Source: Microbacterium sp. (GTDB lineage Bacteria > Actinomycetota > Actinomycetes > Actinomycetales > Microbacteriaceae). From it: 64,000 nt of DNA. Location: the NCBI GenBank assembly GCA_013823625.1, contig PNMM01000001.1, forward strand, positions 744,001-808,000. The letters run 5' to 3'. This document shows positions 44,085-53,671 of the stretch, one piece after another. The notes beneath the pieces were generated by a model that worked only from the letters and a program-made list of their open reading frames with translations, did no database searches and was not told the DNA's origin. Each line of letters opens with the position of its first letter. Position 1 is the stretch's first letter. The position numbers and the translations under genes are program-made.

Positions 44085-44549
44085 CTACTCGCGGTCTTGC
44101 ATGGCGGTGTGCCGCAGCAACCGTGGCAAGTCGTAGGGCTCGAACGGTTGACCTGACGCGAGCAAATCGTCTGCCGTGAACCACGCGTGCCCCGTGACGT
44201 CAATGTGTTCGTCGTCGGTCCAGTTGGTCGATACCGGTTCGAAGCGCTCGCACCGAACGATGTAGTACTCCGCGTGGCCGCGATTGTGATCCGCGTCATC
44301 CCACGCGACCTCGAAGTCGATGGAGAAGATCGACTCCCCCACCGACTCAACGACGAGTCCCGTTTCTTCGAACAGTTCGCGAATCGCGGCCTGCTCGTGG
44401 GTTTCGCCCGGGTCTACTCCCCCGCCGGGAGTAATCCATCGGCCCCAGCGGCTTGAGTCGGGCGCCGCCGTGAAGAACAGCAGGGCTGCCCCGTCGGCAT
44501 CCATCAGGATGATTCGGGATGACCGCCGCAAGCCCGGCGTCGACGCCAC
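44085..44549 (-). CDS. Nudix hydrolase
   Basis: A 154-residue Nudix protein. The Nudix box is complete: GGGVDPGETHEQAAIRELFE followed by ETGLVV, giving the metal-binding REx2EE core. The N-terminal strand RSSRIILMDADGAALLFF and a C-terminal WFTADDLL are typical of housekeeping or nucleotide-pool members. The substrate is unknown. The start is GTG, 3 bases after the stop of the SDR gene, so the two are probably cotranscribed. Confidence 0.9.
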   Translation of the reverse strand: MASTPGLRRSSRIILMDADGAALLFFTAAPDSSRWGRWITPGGGVDPGETHEQAAIRELFEETGLVVESVGESIFSIDFEVAWDDADHNRGHAEYYIVRCERFEPVSTNWTDDEHIDVTGHAWFTADDLLASGQPFEPYDLPRLLRHTAMQDRE

Positions 44550-44552
44550 GCG

Positions 44553-45326
44553 CTACTCGGCCGAGAACTCGGTGAAGTAGCTCACATCGCCCACGAGGCG
44601 CGTGTTGTCGGCCGGAACCGGGTCAACCGCGGCCTGAGCAACCTCGGCGGCGAACTCGCTCACGTTGTAGAGCTTGCCAGCGGCCTCTTTGCGGGCGTCG
44701 ATGGCGCCGGGTGCGGCGCGCTCGAGCAGCGTGGCCGTGATGGTGCCCTCGATCATGTCGCCCGAGACGACGGTGAAGCCGATTCCCTTCGCCTCGAGGG
44801 TGGGGATGAGATCGCGAAGAGCGTCTTCTCCCGCACGCTTCGAGAGGGCGACAGCTTCATACTCGGGCATCGTCGGCACAGTACGGATGAAGTGCGCCTG
44901 GTGGCTCGTGACGAACACCACACGACCGCCAGGGCCCATGAGCTCGGCGCCGTGGGTCAAGACGTTGACCTGCGCATCCCGATTGAGCTTGAGCGCGTAA
45001 TCGTCGCCCATGCCCGACTCCATGCCGCCGGAGGCGTTGAGCACGAGGATGTCGAGTGAGCCGAAGCGCTCGCGCGCGGCATCCATCATCGCCGCAACAG
45101 AGCTCGGGTCGGTGAGATCGGCGCCGACGGCGATGGCCTGGCCGCCCGCGGCTTCGATCTCGGCCACGAGCTTCTCGGCGCGCGGTGCTTTGGCGCGATA
45201 GTTGATGACGACGTTGGCCCCGGCGGCGGCGAAGTACTTCACGGTGTCGGCGCCGATGCCACGCGATGAGCCAGTAACGAGTGCGGTCTTGCCGGCGAGT
45301 GAGCCAGGCTGCAGAGGGGTGTTCAC
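44553..45326 (-). CDS. Atypical short-chain dehydrogenase/reductase
   Basis: A 257-residue SDR-fold protein. The cofactor loop TGSSRGIG, the structural NASGG (in place of NAG) and VTSHQAHF with the catalytic-type serine are present. The canonical YxxxK pair is not: the segment reads EYEAVALSKRAGEDAL, with six residues between Tyr and Lys. VSGDMIEGTITATLLER is a distinctive segment of this subgroup. It may be a binding protein or use an altered site. Substrate unknown. Confidence 0.83.
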   Translation of the reverse strand: MNTPLQPGSLAGKTALVTGSSRGIGADTVKYFAAAGANVVINYRAKAPRAEKLVAEIEAAGGQAIAVGADLTDPSSVAAMMDAARERFGSLDILVLNASGGMESGMGDDYALKLNRDAQVNVLTHGAELMGPGGRVVFVTSHQAHFIRTVPTMPEYEAVALSKRAGEDALRDLIPTLEAKGIGFTVVSGDMIEGTITATLLERAAPGAIDARKEAAGKLYNVSEFAAEVAQAAVDPVPADNTRLVGDVSYFTEFSAE

Positions 45327-45419
45327 GGTTCTCGACCCTACCGTTCGAACCCACCCGGCGCGCGGTCAACCGCCGGTGATAGCGTGAGCGAACCGCGGTT
45401 TTCATGAGGAAGGAGAGAC

Positions 45420-45896
45420 GTGGTCGACCTGACGCAATACCTCTGGATCGCGTGGCTCGTGTTTGTCATTGTGTGCGTCATCATCGAGGTTCTCACTCTT
45501 GAGTTCACGTTCATGATGGTGGCGGCGGGCTCTCTCATCGGTGGACTCGGCAGCAACCTGCTCGGGTTCGAGTGGTGGGTTCAGATTCTCGCGGCTGCCA
45601 TCGTCTCGGGGCTGTTGCTCTTCACGATTCGACCGTGGCTCTTGCACCGGCTCGATCGCGGAGTCGAACCGGCACGCACCAACGTTGACGCGCTCTACGG
45701 CATGGCCGCGCGCGTCACGACCTCGTTTGTCGATGGAGCCGGCCTCGTCAAGCTCGCCAACGGCGAGACCTGGACGGCCCGACTCGCCCCCGAGCACGAA
45801 ACTCTGACCCTCTCGCAGGGCGACCGCGTGGTCGTCACGCGCATTGATGGTGCGACCGCCGAGGTCGCGCCGACCGAACGGAGCGAATCAGCATGA
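45420..45896 (+). CDS. NfeD-like membrane protein
   Basis: A 158-residue NfeD family protein. Three membrane helices cover about 8-75. A C-terminal OB-fold domain (about 86-150: NVDALYGMAARVTTSFVDGAG, GETWTARLAPE) is cytoplasmic. NfeD proteins are encoded with SPFH/stomatin proteins and are thought to help their membrane function; the SPFH gene here overlaps by 4 bases. The start is GTG after a GGAAGGAGAG ribosome binding site. Confidence 0.92.
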   Translation: MVDLTQYLWIAWLVFVIVCVIIEVLTLEFTFMMVAAGSLIGGLGSNLLGFEWWVQILAAAIVSGLLLFTIRPWLLHRLDRGVEPARTNVDALYGMAARVTTSFVDGAGLVKLANGETWTARLAPEHETLTLSQGDRVVVTRIDGATAEVAPTERSESA

Positions 45897-46828
45897 TCTC
45901 TACCGCGGCCTTTATCGGCCAGCTCTTCGTGATCTCCCTCGTGGTGGTCGTGGCGATCTTCGTCGTCGTCGTGCTCGTGCGGTCGATCCGCATCGTGCCG
46001 CAGGCCTACGCCGGCGTTGTTGAGCGACTCGGCCGTTATCGCAAGACGCTGCAACCGGGGCTCAACATTCTCGTGCCCTTCATCGATCGCATGCGCCCCC
46101 TCGTCGACATGCGCGAGCAGGTTGTCTCGTTTCCGCCCCAGCCGGTCATCACCGAAGACAACCTCGTCGTGTCGATTGACACGGTCATTTACTTCCAGGT
46201 CACGGATGCTCGCGCCGCGACCTACGAAATCGCCAACTACCTCGCCGGCGTCGAGCAGTTGACCGTCACGACCCTGCGCAACGTCGTGGGTGGCCTCAAC
46301 CTCGAAGAAGCGCTCACGAGCCGCGACAACATCAACGGCCAGCTTCGCGTGGTTCTCGACGAAGCCACCGGCAAGTGGGGATTGCGTGTCAACCGTGTCG
46401 AGCTCAAGGCGATCGACCCGCCCCTCAGCATCCAAGACTCGATGGAAAAGCAAATGCGCGCCGAGCGTGACCGCCGCGCCGTCATTCTCACGTCGGAGGG
46501 CTCGAAGCAGTCGCAGATTCTCGAAGCCGAGGGTGCGCGTCAGTCGGCGATTCTCAAGGCAGAGGGTGAAGCGCAAGCGGTCATTCTCAAGGCTGAGGCC
46601 GAAGCGAAGGCCATCACGACGGTCTTCGAGGCCATCCACAAGGGCAATCCCGACGCTCAACTCTTGGCCTACGAGTACCTGCAGATGCTGCCCAAGATCG
46701 CGGAGGGTGATTCGAACAAGATGTGGATCATTCCGAGCGAGCTCACCGAGGCCCTCAAGGGCATTGGTCAGGGCTTCTTGCCGGGTGCAACGGGCAATTC
46801 GGGAGCTAAGGCGACGCCGAAGGCGTAA
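45893..46828 (+). CDS. SPFH/stomatin-family membrane protein
   Basis: A 311-residue stomatin-like protein. A single N-terminal membrane helix (about 9-30) precedes the SPFH domain: IVPQAYAGVVERLGRYRKTL, PGLNILVPFIDRM, VVSIDTVIYFQVTD. A long alanine/glutamate-rich coiled coil (about 185-245, with repeated ILKAEGEAQAVILKAEAEAK) drives oligomerisation. The C-terminus continues with LLAYEYLQMLPKIAEG. It works with the overlapping NfeD protein, probably in membrane microdomains. Confidence 0.95.
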   Translation: MISTAAFIGQLFVISLVVVVAIFVVVVLVRSIRIVPQAYAGVVERLGRYRKTLQPGLNILVPFIDRMRPLVDMREQVVSFPPQPVITEDNLVVSIDTVIYFQVTDARAATYEIANYLAGVEQLTVTTLRNVVGGLNLEEALTSRDNINGQLRVVLDEATGKWGLRVNRVELKAIDPPLSIQDSMEKQMRAERDRRAVILTSEGSKQSQILEAEGARQSAILKAEGEAQAVILKAEAEAKAITTVFEAIHKGNPDAQLLAYEYLQMLPKIAEGDSNKMWIIPSELTEALKGIGQGFLPGATGNSGAKATPKA

Positions 46829-47589
46829 TGCACACCGACCTGCCCTACTTTGCGACGCCCGTGCCCCGGGTGCTGGCGCACCGAGGGCTGGCTACAGCGG
46901 CACCCGAGAACACTCTGCTTGCTTTCGCGAAGGCGGTGGCCCTGGGCGTGACGCACATCGAGACCGACGTGCACGCGAGTTCCGACGGCCGGGCCATCGT
47001 CGCGCACGACCCCGACTTGAGCCGCGTTGCCGATCGTTCGCACCGAGTCTCCGAACTGACGGCTCACGAACTCGGTCTGATCGACGTGGGCCAGGGCGAG
47101 CACATGCCCACACTGCTCGAGGCTCTCGACGCGTTTCCTGACACGCGCTTCAACATCGACCTGAAGAGCCCCGACGCCGTGATTCCCACGATCGAAGCGA
47201 TTGAGCACGCGCGGGCCGCTGACCGAGTGTTGCTGACCTCGTTCAGTGAGCAACGCCGTCGCGCAGCGCTCAGACGGTTGCCGGGCGTCGCAACGAGTGC
47301 GTCGGGCCCCCGCTTTGCTGCGGCACTGCTTGCTTCCGTCGTGCGCAGCGGCCCTCTCGTGCGAGCGGCCCTTCGTGGCCTTCACGCCGTGCAGATTCCC
47401 GCACACGCGATCGGGCTCGACACCGTGACGCCGGCGCGCATCCGTGCGTTTCATGCCGCCGGTGTCGAGGTGCATGTCTGGACGATCAATGACGAGCCCG
47501 AGATGCGCCGACTTCTCGCGCTGGGAGTAGACGGAATCGTCACTGATCGTGCCGATATCGCCCTCGAGGTCGTGAACTCTCTCGGTTGA
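46828..47589 (+). CDS. Glycerophosphodiester phosphodiesterase
   Basis: A 253-residue GDPD-family enzyme that hydrolyses glycerophosphodiesters to glycerol-3-phosphate and an alcohol. Catalytic features are AHRGLATAAPENTLLAF (His, Arg, Glu, Asn), ETDVHASSDGRAIVAHDP (metal Glu/Asp and second His) and a Lys in FNIDLKSP. The C-terminal VHVWTIND and DGIVTDRADI complete the TIM barrel. No signal peptide is seen, so it is cytoplasmic. Its start overlaps the SPFH stop (TAATG). Confidence 0.93.
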   Translation: MHTDLPYFATPVPRVLAHRGLATAAPENTLLAFAKAVALGVTHIETDVHASSDGRAIVAHDPDLSRVADRSHRVSELTAHELGLIDVGQGEHMPTLLEALDAFPDTRFNIDLKSPDAVIPTIEAIEHARAADRVLLTSFSEQRRRAALRRLPGVATSASGPRFAAALLASVVRSGPLVRAALRGLHAVQIPAHAIGLDTVTPARIRAFHAAGVEVHVWTINDEPEMRRLLALGVDGIVTDRADIALEVVNSLG

Positions 47590-47726
47590 CGCTGGTAAAG
47601 CCCTGGGAAGGGTGGGGTACGTTCGGCTCGCTCTAGGTTGGCAGGTCTATACCTATTCATGAACTTGGAAATGGCCTCGCTGTCACGGCGGTGCCTTCTA
47701 CTCATGACAGGGGCAAGGGGCTCACC

Positions 47727-48095
47727 ATGGCAGATCGCACACTGCGCGGCATGCGACTGGGTGCGCAGAGCATGCAGAGCGAAGAGGGTGTTGAGTTCGC
47801 TGAGCGTCAGCGAGCGAAGTACCGCACCGACGACGGCGAGACCTTTGACGTCATCTTCGCGGCCGATGCCGACCTTCCTGACACGTGGGAGTCGCCCAAG
47901 AGCGGCCGCGAGGGCGTGCTGCTCTCGCCCGACGGCACACCGATTCCCATTGAACTGGGTGAGGCCAAGGCCGCGCGTACGCACTGGGACATGCTGCTCG
48001 AGCGTCGGAGTCGCGATGAACTCGAAGAGCTCTTGCAAGAGCGCCTCGACCTCTTGCGCGCCCGCCGCGGCGGGGGCGAGCGCCTAGGCGCCTAG
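47727..48095 (+). CDS. rbpA: RNA polymerase-binding protein RbpA
   Basis: RbpA is an actinobacterial factor that binds RNA polymerase and sigma-A and helps open-complex formation. The 122-residue protein begins MADRTLRGMRLGAQSMQSEE (N-terminal tail), has the beta-barrel core (about 28-78, EFAERQRAKYRTDDG), and a C-terminal sigma-interaction helix (THWDMLLERRSRDELEELL). GGGGCAAGGGG upstream is the ribosome binding site. The 137-base leader (47590-47726) shows no confident promoter. Confidence 0.95.
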   Translation: MADRTLRGMRLGAQSMQSEEGVEFAERQRAKYRTDDGETFDVIFAADADLPDTWESPKSGREGVLLSPDGTPIPIELGEAKAARTHWDMLLERRSRDELEELLQERLDLLRARRGGGERLGA

Positions 48096-48096
48096 G

Positions 48097-48852
48097 TCAG
48101 AGTTCTGGTGCAGCGCGCGAGACCGGCGCGGGTGCACGACCAAACCACGACGCCACGCCCCAGCCGGTAACGCGGACGAGCGCTTCGGCGACGATGCCCG
48201 CACCCATTTTCGACTCTCCATTCGCCCGTTCAACGAAGGCGATGGGGTGTTCACGCACCACTCCCCCGGCCGTTTCGATACGCCACGCAAGCTCGACCTG
48301 AAAACAGTAGCCCTGCGATGAGACGACAGCACGATCGAGACCGCGCACAGCGCTCGTTCGATAGGCCCGAAACCCCGCCGTCAGGTCGCGGATGCTCGAG
48401 CGCAACATCACGCGCGCGTAGCGGTTGCCCGCCCGCGAGATCGCGCGCCGCGCCCATGGCCAGTTCATGACCGAACCACCGGCCACCCAGCGCGAGCCGA
48501 TGACGAGATCGGCCGCCTCGTCGCGCACGATGGCAAGCATCGCGGGCAGTTCGGCGGGGTCATGCGAACCGTCAGCGTCGATCTCGACCACCACGTCGTA
48601 GCCCTGCTCGATGGCGAGTGCGAAGCCCTGCAGATAGGCCGCACCCAGTCCGGCTTTGGCGGGCCGGTGCAGCACCTCGATGTGCCCGTCGTCGGCGGCG
48701 AGCTCATCGCCGATGAGGCCCGTACCGTCGGGAGAATTGTCGTCAACGATGAGCACGTGGGCGTCGGGTACGGCCGCTCGAATGCGGGCAATGATGGGCC
48801 GGATGCTCTCGGCCTCGTTGTAGGTCGGCACGACCACGAGCGTGCGCATCAT
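48097..48852 (-). CDS. ppm1: Polyprenol monophosphomannose synthase
   Basis: A 251-residue GT2 glycosyltransferase that makes polyprenyl-phosphomannose from GDP-mannose, the mannose donor for extracytoplasmic glycosylation. VVPTYNEAESIRPII, LIVDDNSPDGTG, EIDADGSHDPAELP and IGSRWVAGGSVMNWP are the characteristic blocks. No C-terminal membrane part is present, as in other bacterial Ppm1 proteins. It overlaps lnt by 4 bases; the two activities are fused in one protein in Mycobacterium tuberculosis, which supports both calls. Confidence 0.92.
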   Translation of the reverse strand: MMRTLVVVPTYNEAESIRPIIARIRAAVPDAHVLIVDDNSPDGTGLIGDELAADDGHIEVLHRPAKAGLGAAYLQGFALAIEQGYDVVVEIDADGSHDPAELPAMLAIVRDEAADLVIGSRWVAGGSVMNWPWARRAISRAGNRYARVMLRSSIRDLTAGFRAYRTSAVRGLDRAVVSSQGYCFQVELAWRIETAGGVVREHPIAFVERANGESKMGAGIVAEALVRVTGWGVASWFGRAPAPVSRAAPEL

Positions 48853-50399
48853 GCGCGCTGCCGTCGGCTGAGCAGGGCGCCGAGGGTGAGGGTCAGCAGT
48901 GCGAACAGGATGACGCCCCACTCCACCGTGCGTCCGAGCGCGTGCGCTGGGGTCACCGTGTCGCTCAGGGGCACCTCTTGCACCATCGTTCCCTGGGTGA
49001 AGAGCGGCAGGCTGTCGAGTGTTGAGCCATCAGGAAGCACGATGGCGCTGGCGCCCACCGTCGACGCATTAACGAGCGAGCGACCCGCTTCGATGGCACG
49101 CAGTCGAGCGATCGCCAGCTGTTGCACGCTCTGATCGCTCACGCCGAAGTCGGCGTTGTTGGTGGGCGCGAGCAGCACTTGCGCGCCTTCATCGATCTGA
49201 CGAGCAAGAAGGTCGTCGTCGACAATGTCGTAACAGATCGAGATCCCCGCGATGACCCCATTGAGGTCGATGACGGTGTCGCGTTGACCAAACGAGAAGT
49301 CGCGCGGCACGAGGTCAAAGAGGCTCGGTGCCAGGGGGTAGAAGAAGTCGCGCGCGGGCAAATACTCGGCGAATGGCACGGGATGCACTTTGTCGTATTG
49401 ATCGACGGCACCCTCCCCCGCCTTCCACAGCAGCACCGAGTTGAACGACTTCTCGCCGTCGGCAGTGATCGTTCCGACAATGACCGGGGCGTCGAGTCGC
49501 GCGCTCACGAGGTCGAGCACTGACGCTGCATACTCGCTGCGCAGCGGGTCGAGGTCGCTCGCGTTCTCGGGCCACACGACGACGTCGAGCTCGAGACCCT
49601 GGTCGAAGAGCGCTCGCGTGCCGTCGTAGTGGTCTTGCAGAATCTGCCCTCGCTCGTATTCGGCGAAGAGTCCCGAGTCTGAGTTGCCCTGTACGGCGGC
49701 CACCGAGATGGTGCCCGTGACAGCGATTGGCACGGCAGGCCACACGAGCAGGGCTGCGGATGCTCCGGCGACCAGAATGCCGCGGCGCAGCATCCCGACC
49801 TCCCGTTCGATCGCGACGGCCACGAGCATGGCCGAGAACCAGGCGATCAGGAAGGTGAGGCCGGAGAAACCCACCCAGGCCGCCCAATGCGCGAGTGGCC
49901 CTTCGGCCTGGCTGTGGGCAAGGCGACCCCACGCGAAGCCACCGAACGGAAACACGCTCGCGACGGCCTCCCGCGTCGTCCACGCCGCCGCGACGACGGC
50001 GGGAGTCAGAACGAGTCGCCCCGCGACACCCGGCCATGCGCGCGGCACCCAGCGCCACGCCAGAGTGATGAGAACGCCGCCGAGTGCCGTGAAGAACACC
50101 TGGGCGAGCGTGAGTGCGAGCCACGGTACGACACCGAGGTACACGGTGAGCCACTCGATGAGCACCCCATAGTAGGCAAACCCGCTCACGGCGCCAATGA
50201 GCAGGGCTCCCCGAATGCTGCGCCCCCGCAAGCTGGCGAATACCAGGGCGGTGCCGACGATCGTGAACGGCCACCAGGCGAGGTCGGGGTAGCCGAGATC
50301 CATAAGCCAGCCGCCTGCGACAGCCATCAGCAGCGCGAGCCCGATCGGTGGGGCGCTGATTGTTGTCGCCGGCGCGAGAGATGAAGTCGGCGAGGTCAC
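48849..50399 (-). CDS. lnt: Apolipoprotein N-acyltransferase
   Basis: Lnt adds the third acyl chain to lipoproteins at the outer membrane face. The 516-residue protein has about six N-terminal membrane helices, a nitrilase domain and a last membrane helix near the C-terminus. The catalytic triad is Glu278 (VVWPENASD), Lys337 (YDKVHPVPFAEYLP) and Cys389 (GISICYDI). The GTG at 50399 is preferred because TAGGAT precedes it; a GTG at 50426 is the alternative. Lipoprotein substrates in the window include CtaC and the FKBP protein. Confidence 0.93.
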   Translation of the reverse strand: MTSPTSSLAPATTISAPPIGLALLMAVAGGWLMDLGYPDLAWWPFTIVGTALVFASLRGRSIRGALLIGAVSGFAYYGVLIEWLTVYLGVVPWLALTLAQVFFTALGGVLITLAWRWVPRAWPGVAGRLVLTPAVVAAAWTTREAVASVFPFGGFAWGRLAHSQAEGPLAHWAAWVGFSGLTFLIAWFSAMLVAVAIEREVGMLRRGILVAGASAALLVWPAVPIAVTGTISVAAVQGNSDSGLFAEYERGQILQDHYDGTRALFDQGLELDVVVWPENASDLDPLRSEYAASVLDLVSARLDAPVIVGTITADGEKSFNSVLLWKAGEGAVDQYDKVHPVPFAEYLPARDFFYPLAPSLFDLVPRDFSFGQRDTVIDLNGVIAGISICYDIVDDDLLARQIDEGAQVLLAPTNNADFGVSDQSVQQLAIARLRAIEAGRSLVNASTVGASAIVLPDGSTLDSLPLFTQGTMVQEVPLSDTVTPAHALGRTVEWGVILFALLTLTLGALLSRRQRA

Positions 50400-50436
50400 G
50401 AGCAAGAATCCTAGGCGACCGGTCACAGCGAGAGAC

Positions 50437-52869
50437 TCAGGCGACCGAGCTGTACGCCACGATGCCGCGGCGAATGGCATCGAGAGCACTGCGAGCGGTT
50501 CGCCCTTCTGGCCCGTCAGCAACGAGCGAGATCTGGTCGAGCAAGTCGATGGTCTGCTTGGTCCACCGCACGAAGTCTCCGGCCGCGAGATCAGCGTCGC
50601 GCAAGACCGCGTCGAGCGAGCCCCCGGCGGCCCAGCGGTGCATCGGCAGCGCGAGGGTCGTGGCGAGCGGTTCACTGCCCGGCAGCCGGTGTTCGCGCTC
50701 GAGGTCGTCGAGTCGGGCCCACAGCTCTTGCGTGCGCTCGAGCGCGGGCCTGAAGGCTCCGCGCGGCAGCGCGCTTTCGGGAGCCTGGCCGTCGTCGCGA
50801 CGGGCCTCAAACACGATCGCCGTGGCCATGGCGGCGAGCGAAGGAACATCGAGATCGCGCCACAGCCCGCGCCGCAAGCTCTCGGCCACGAGCAGGTCAC
50901 GCTCGCCGTAGATGCGTCGCAGTGACCTACCATGGGTGGTGAGGCCGAGGCGGCCGTGCTCGTCGTGATCGAGATACTCAAGCTCGGCAAGAATGTCGGT
51001 GATGCGGTCGAAGACCGCCGCGACGGCTCCCGTGCGGCCTGTGATCTGTCGGCTGACCTTGTCGGTCTCGCGCTTGAGACGCCACCAGCGCTCGGCCCAG
51101 CGTGCGTGCGCTTCACGATCAGCGCATCCGTGACAGGGGTGTTTGCGCATGCGGGTGCGCACGCCCTCGATCTGCTTCTGGCGGCGCAGCTTGTCGGCTT
51201 TCTGGCCGGGTTCGCCCGAGCGCCGCGCGCCGTTTTCGAGGTCGCTCAGTTCACGGCGCAGCCCCGAGTACTGCTGAAAGTCACCCAAGTGGCAGGTCAT
51301 GGCTTTCGCATAGCCCTCGAGTGCCTCGGTGTTCTTGCGCACGGTGCGAGCGAGGTCAACAACGGCACGGTCGGCCTGGAACTGCGCGAAGCTCGACTCG
51401 AGCACTTCACGCGTGCGCTCACGGCCGAACTGCTCGATGAGGTTGACCGCCATGTTGTAGGTCGGGCGAAAGCTTGAGTTGAGCGGGTAGGTGCGCCGCG
51501 AAGCAAGGGAGGCAACCGCTTGCGGGTCGAGCCCGCCTGTCCACTGGATGACCGAGTGGCCTTCGGTGTCGATGCCCCGTCGCCCGGCACGACCCGTGAG
51601 TTGCGTGTACTCGCCAGGTGTGATCGGCACCCGCGCCTCGCCATTGAACTTCTCGAGCTTCTCGAGCACGACTGTGCGGGCGGGCATGTTGATGCCGAGC
51701 GCGAGGGTTTCGGTCGCAAACACGACCCGCAGAAGCTTCTTCTGAAAGAGCTCTTCGACAACTTCTTTGAAGGCGGGCAAGAGGCCGGCGTGGTGTGCCG
51801 CGACTCCCCGCTGCAGGCCATCGAGCCACTCCCAGTAGCCGAGCACGGCGAGGTCATCGTCGCGCAGAGTGCGACACCGCTCTTCGACGATGAGGCGAAT
51901 CTCGTCGCGCTCGGCGGCATCGGTCAGCCGAATACCCGACCGCACGAGTTGCTTGACCGCTGCGTCGCAGCCCACCCGACTGAAGATGAAGAAGATCGCG
52001 GGCAAGAGATTTCGCGCGCCAAGCATCGATACGATCTCGGCGCGATCGGCCTTGCCGTCTCCCCCGGGTCGTTTTTCCCAGCGGCGAGGGTGGTGTTGCC
52101 GGCCCTGGTGCGGCACGTGGCCACCCGCTCGCGCGAGCTGCATGAGTTCGGGGTTGACGCGGTTGGTGGCCGCCTTGCCCGACGAGTCGAAAAGATCGAC
52201 GAGCTTCGATCGCACGAGCACGTGTTGGTCGAGCGGCACGGGCCTGGTCTCACTCACGATGACATCGGTGTCACCGCGCACGGCTTGCAACCAGTCGCCG
52301 AACTCTTCGGCGTTCGACACCGTCGCGCTCAGCGAGATCATGCGCACGTGCTGGGGCAAGTGAATAATCACTTCTTCCCACACGGCACCCCGAAAGCGGT
52401 CGGCGAGATAGTGCACTTCGTCCATGACGACGTAGGCGAGATCGGTCAACAGGTCGCTGTCGGCATAGAGCATGTTGCGCAGCACTTCTGTCGTCATGAC
52501 GACAATGCGTGCGCGCGCGTTGATGTTGGTGTCACCCGTGAGCAGCCCGACTTCGCTCGCGCCGTACTGCGCGACGAGCTCGGTGTACTTCTGATTGCTG
52601 AGCGCCTTCATCGGCGCGGTGTAGAAGATCTTGGCGCTTGGTTCGAACATGGCCAAGAACACCGCAAACTCGGCAACGATCGTCTTGCCGGCGCCCGTAG
52701 GGGCCGCGACGAGCACGCTTCGCCCTTGCTCGAGCGCAACACACGCCGCGTGCTGAAAAGGGTCGAGCTCGATCGTCAGCCCGTCGCGAAACGCGCGCAG
52801 GCGTGGCAAGGCTCGCAGCTCGCGCTGCGCCGCGAACCGCTCGGCGGGGCTCGGGCCGTCGTCAGTCAT
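50437..52869 (-). CDS. helY: HelY-type DEAD/DEAH RNA helicase (Ski2/Mtr4-like)
   Basis: An 810-residue superfamily 2 helicase. Motif I APTGAGKT lies at 56-63, motif II is DEVH, motif III SAT, and motif VI TGRAGRRGIDTEG. The C-terminal half resembles Mtr4/Ski2 enzymes, including a CHGCADREAHARWAERWWRL zinc-like segment. It is placed next to tatC, as in Mycobacterium where this gene is called helY. The ATG at 52869 overlaps tatC by 8 bases. Its role in RNA turnover is presumed from family. Confidence 0.93.
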   Translation of the reverse strand: MTDDGPSPAERFAAQRELRALPRLRAFRDGLTIELDPFQHAACVALEQGRSVLVAAPTGAGKTIVAEFAVFLAMFEPSAKIFYTAPMKALSNQKYTELVAQYGASEVGLLTGDTNINARARIVVMTTEVLRNMLYADSDLLTDLAYVVMDEVHYLADRFRGAVWEEVIIHLPQHVRMISLSATVSNAEEFGDWLQAVRGDTDVIVSETRPVPLDQHVLVRSKLVDLFDSSGKAATNRVNPELMQLARAGGHVPHQGRQHHPRRWEKRPGGDGKADRAEIVSMLGARNLLPAIFFIFSRVGCDAAVKQLVRSGIRLTDAAERDEIRLIVEERCRTLRDDDLAVLGYWEWLDGLQRGVAAHHAGLLPAFKEVVEELFQKKLLRVVFATETLALGINMPARTVVLEKLEKFNGEARVPITPGEYTQLTGRAGRRGIDTEGHSVIQWTGGLDPQAVASLASRRTYPLNSSFRPTYNMAVNLIEQFGRERTREVLESSFAQFQADRAVVDLARTVRKNTEALEGYAKAMTCHLGDFQQYSGLRRELSDLENGARRSGEPGQKADKLRRQKQIEGVRTRMRKHPCHGCADREAHARWAERWWRLKRETDKVSRQITGRTGAVAAVFDRITDILAELEYLDHDEHGRLGLTTHGRSLRRIYGERDLLVAESLRRGLWRDLDVPSLAAMATAIVFEARRDDGQAPESALPRGAFRPALERTQELWARLDDLEREHRLPGSEPLATTLALPMHRWAAGGSLDAVLRDADLAAGDFVRWTKQTIDLLDQISLVADGPEGRTARSALDAIRRGIVAYSSVA

Positions 52870-53668
52870 CGACGCGGATGCCGTACTCGGCGTTGAGCGC
52901 CGCTTCGCGCTTGGCGATCCGTCTGTCGTTGATGGAGGCAATTCCGGCTGCCGCGTAGTAGAGCCCGATCATCGGAATGGCGAGCAACACCATCGACAGC
53001 ACGTCGGCAGCGGGGGTGGCAATGGCGGTGAACGCGGTGATCCCCACGATGGCCCATCGCCATGCTTTGAGAATTCCGGCGCCGGTGATCACGCGCGCGA
53101 GATTGAGGGCGACGAGGACGACCGGGAAGAGGAATCCGATGCCGATCGCGAGGATGAACTTGATGGCGAAGTCGAGGTAGATGCGCGCACTGAGCAACGT
53201 GGCCGACTCGCCGAACGCAAAGCTCGTGAGCAGAATCACGATGTTGGGGAAGACGAACCATGCAGCGAGGCATCCGCCCACAAAAAGCGGAACAGACGCG
53301 GCGATGAATCCGATCGCGAACCGCTTCTCGCGCTGGTGGAGTGCCGGAACGATGAATGCCCACAGCTGGTAGAGCCAGATCGGTGACGATGCCACGATGC
53401 CGATGAGCAACATGATCAGCAATCGGGTGTCGAACGCCTCGCCAATCGTCGTATAGGCGAGGGTCGCGTCACGGTCTTGCGACTCGGCAACGGCGAGCAC
53501 CGGAGCGCTGAGGGCGGCCCACACAAAATCGACTGCCCACCACGCCGGAATCGAGAACACGACGATTGCGGCAAACGACCAGGTGATGCGTTTGCGTAAC
53601 TCGACGAGGTGTTGCCCAAGGGACATACGGCCCTCGGGATTCCGGGGCCGCGGGGCGCGGCCTGCCAC
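52862..53668 (-). CDS. tatC: Sec-independent translocase TatC
   Basis: TatC recognises twin-arginine signal peptides. The 268-residue protein has six membrane helices. MSLGQHLVELRKRITWS at the N-terminus holds the conserved receptor Glu (HLVELRKR), and FVFPNIVILL and FGFPVVLVAL-like regions (here FLFPVVLVALNL) are family marks. The GTG start gives a 15-residue extension before MSLGQHL; the ATG there (53626) is a shorter alternative. tatA lies 3 bases upstream. QcrA, a Rieske protein, is a typical Tat client. Confidence 0.95.
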   Translation of the reverse strand: MAGRAPRPRNPEGRMSLGQHLVELRKRITWSFAAIVVFSIPAWWAVDFVWAALSAPVLAVAESQDRDATLAYTTIGEAFDTRLLIMLLIGIVASSPIWLYQLWAFIVPALHQREKRFAIGFIAASVPLFVGGCLAAWFVFPNIVILLTSFAFGESATLLSARIYLDFAIKFILAIGIGFLFPVVLVALNLARVITGAGILKAWRWAIVGITAFTAIATPAADVLSMVLLAIPMIGLYYAAAGIASINDRRIAKREAALNAEYGIRVDD

Positions 53669-53671
53669 GGC

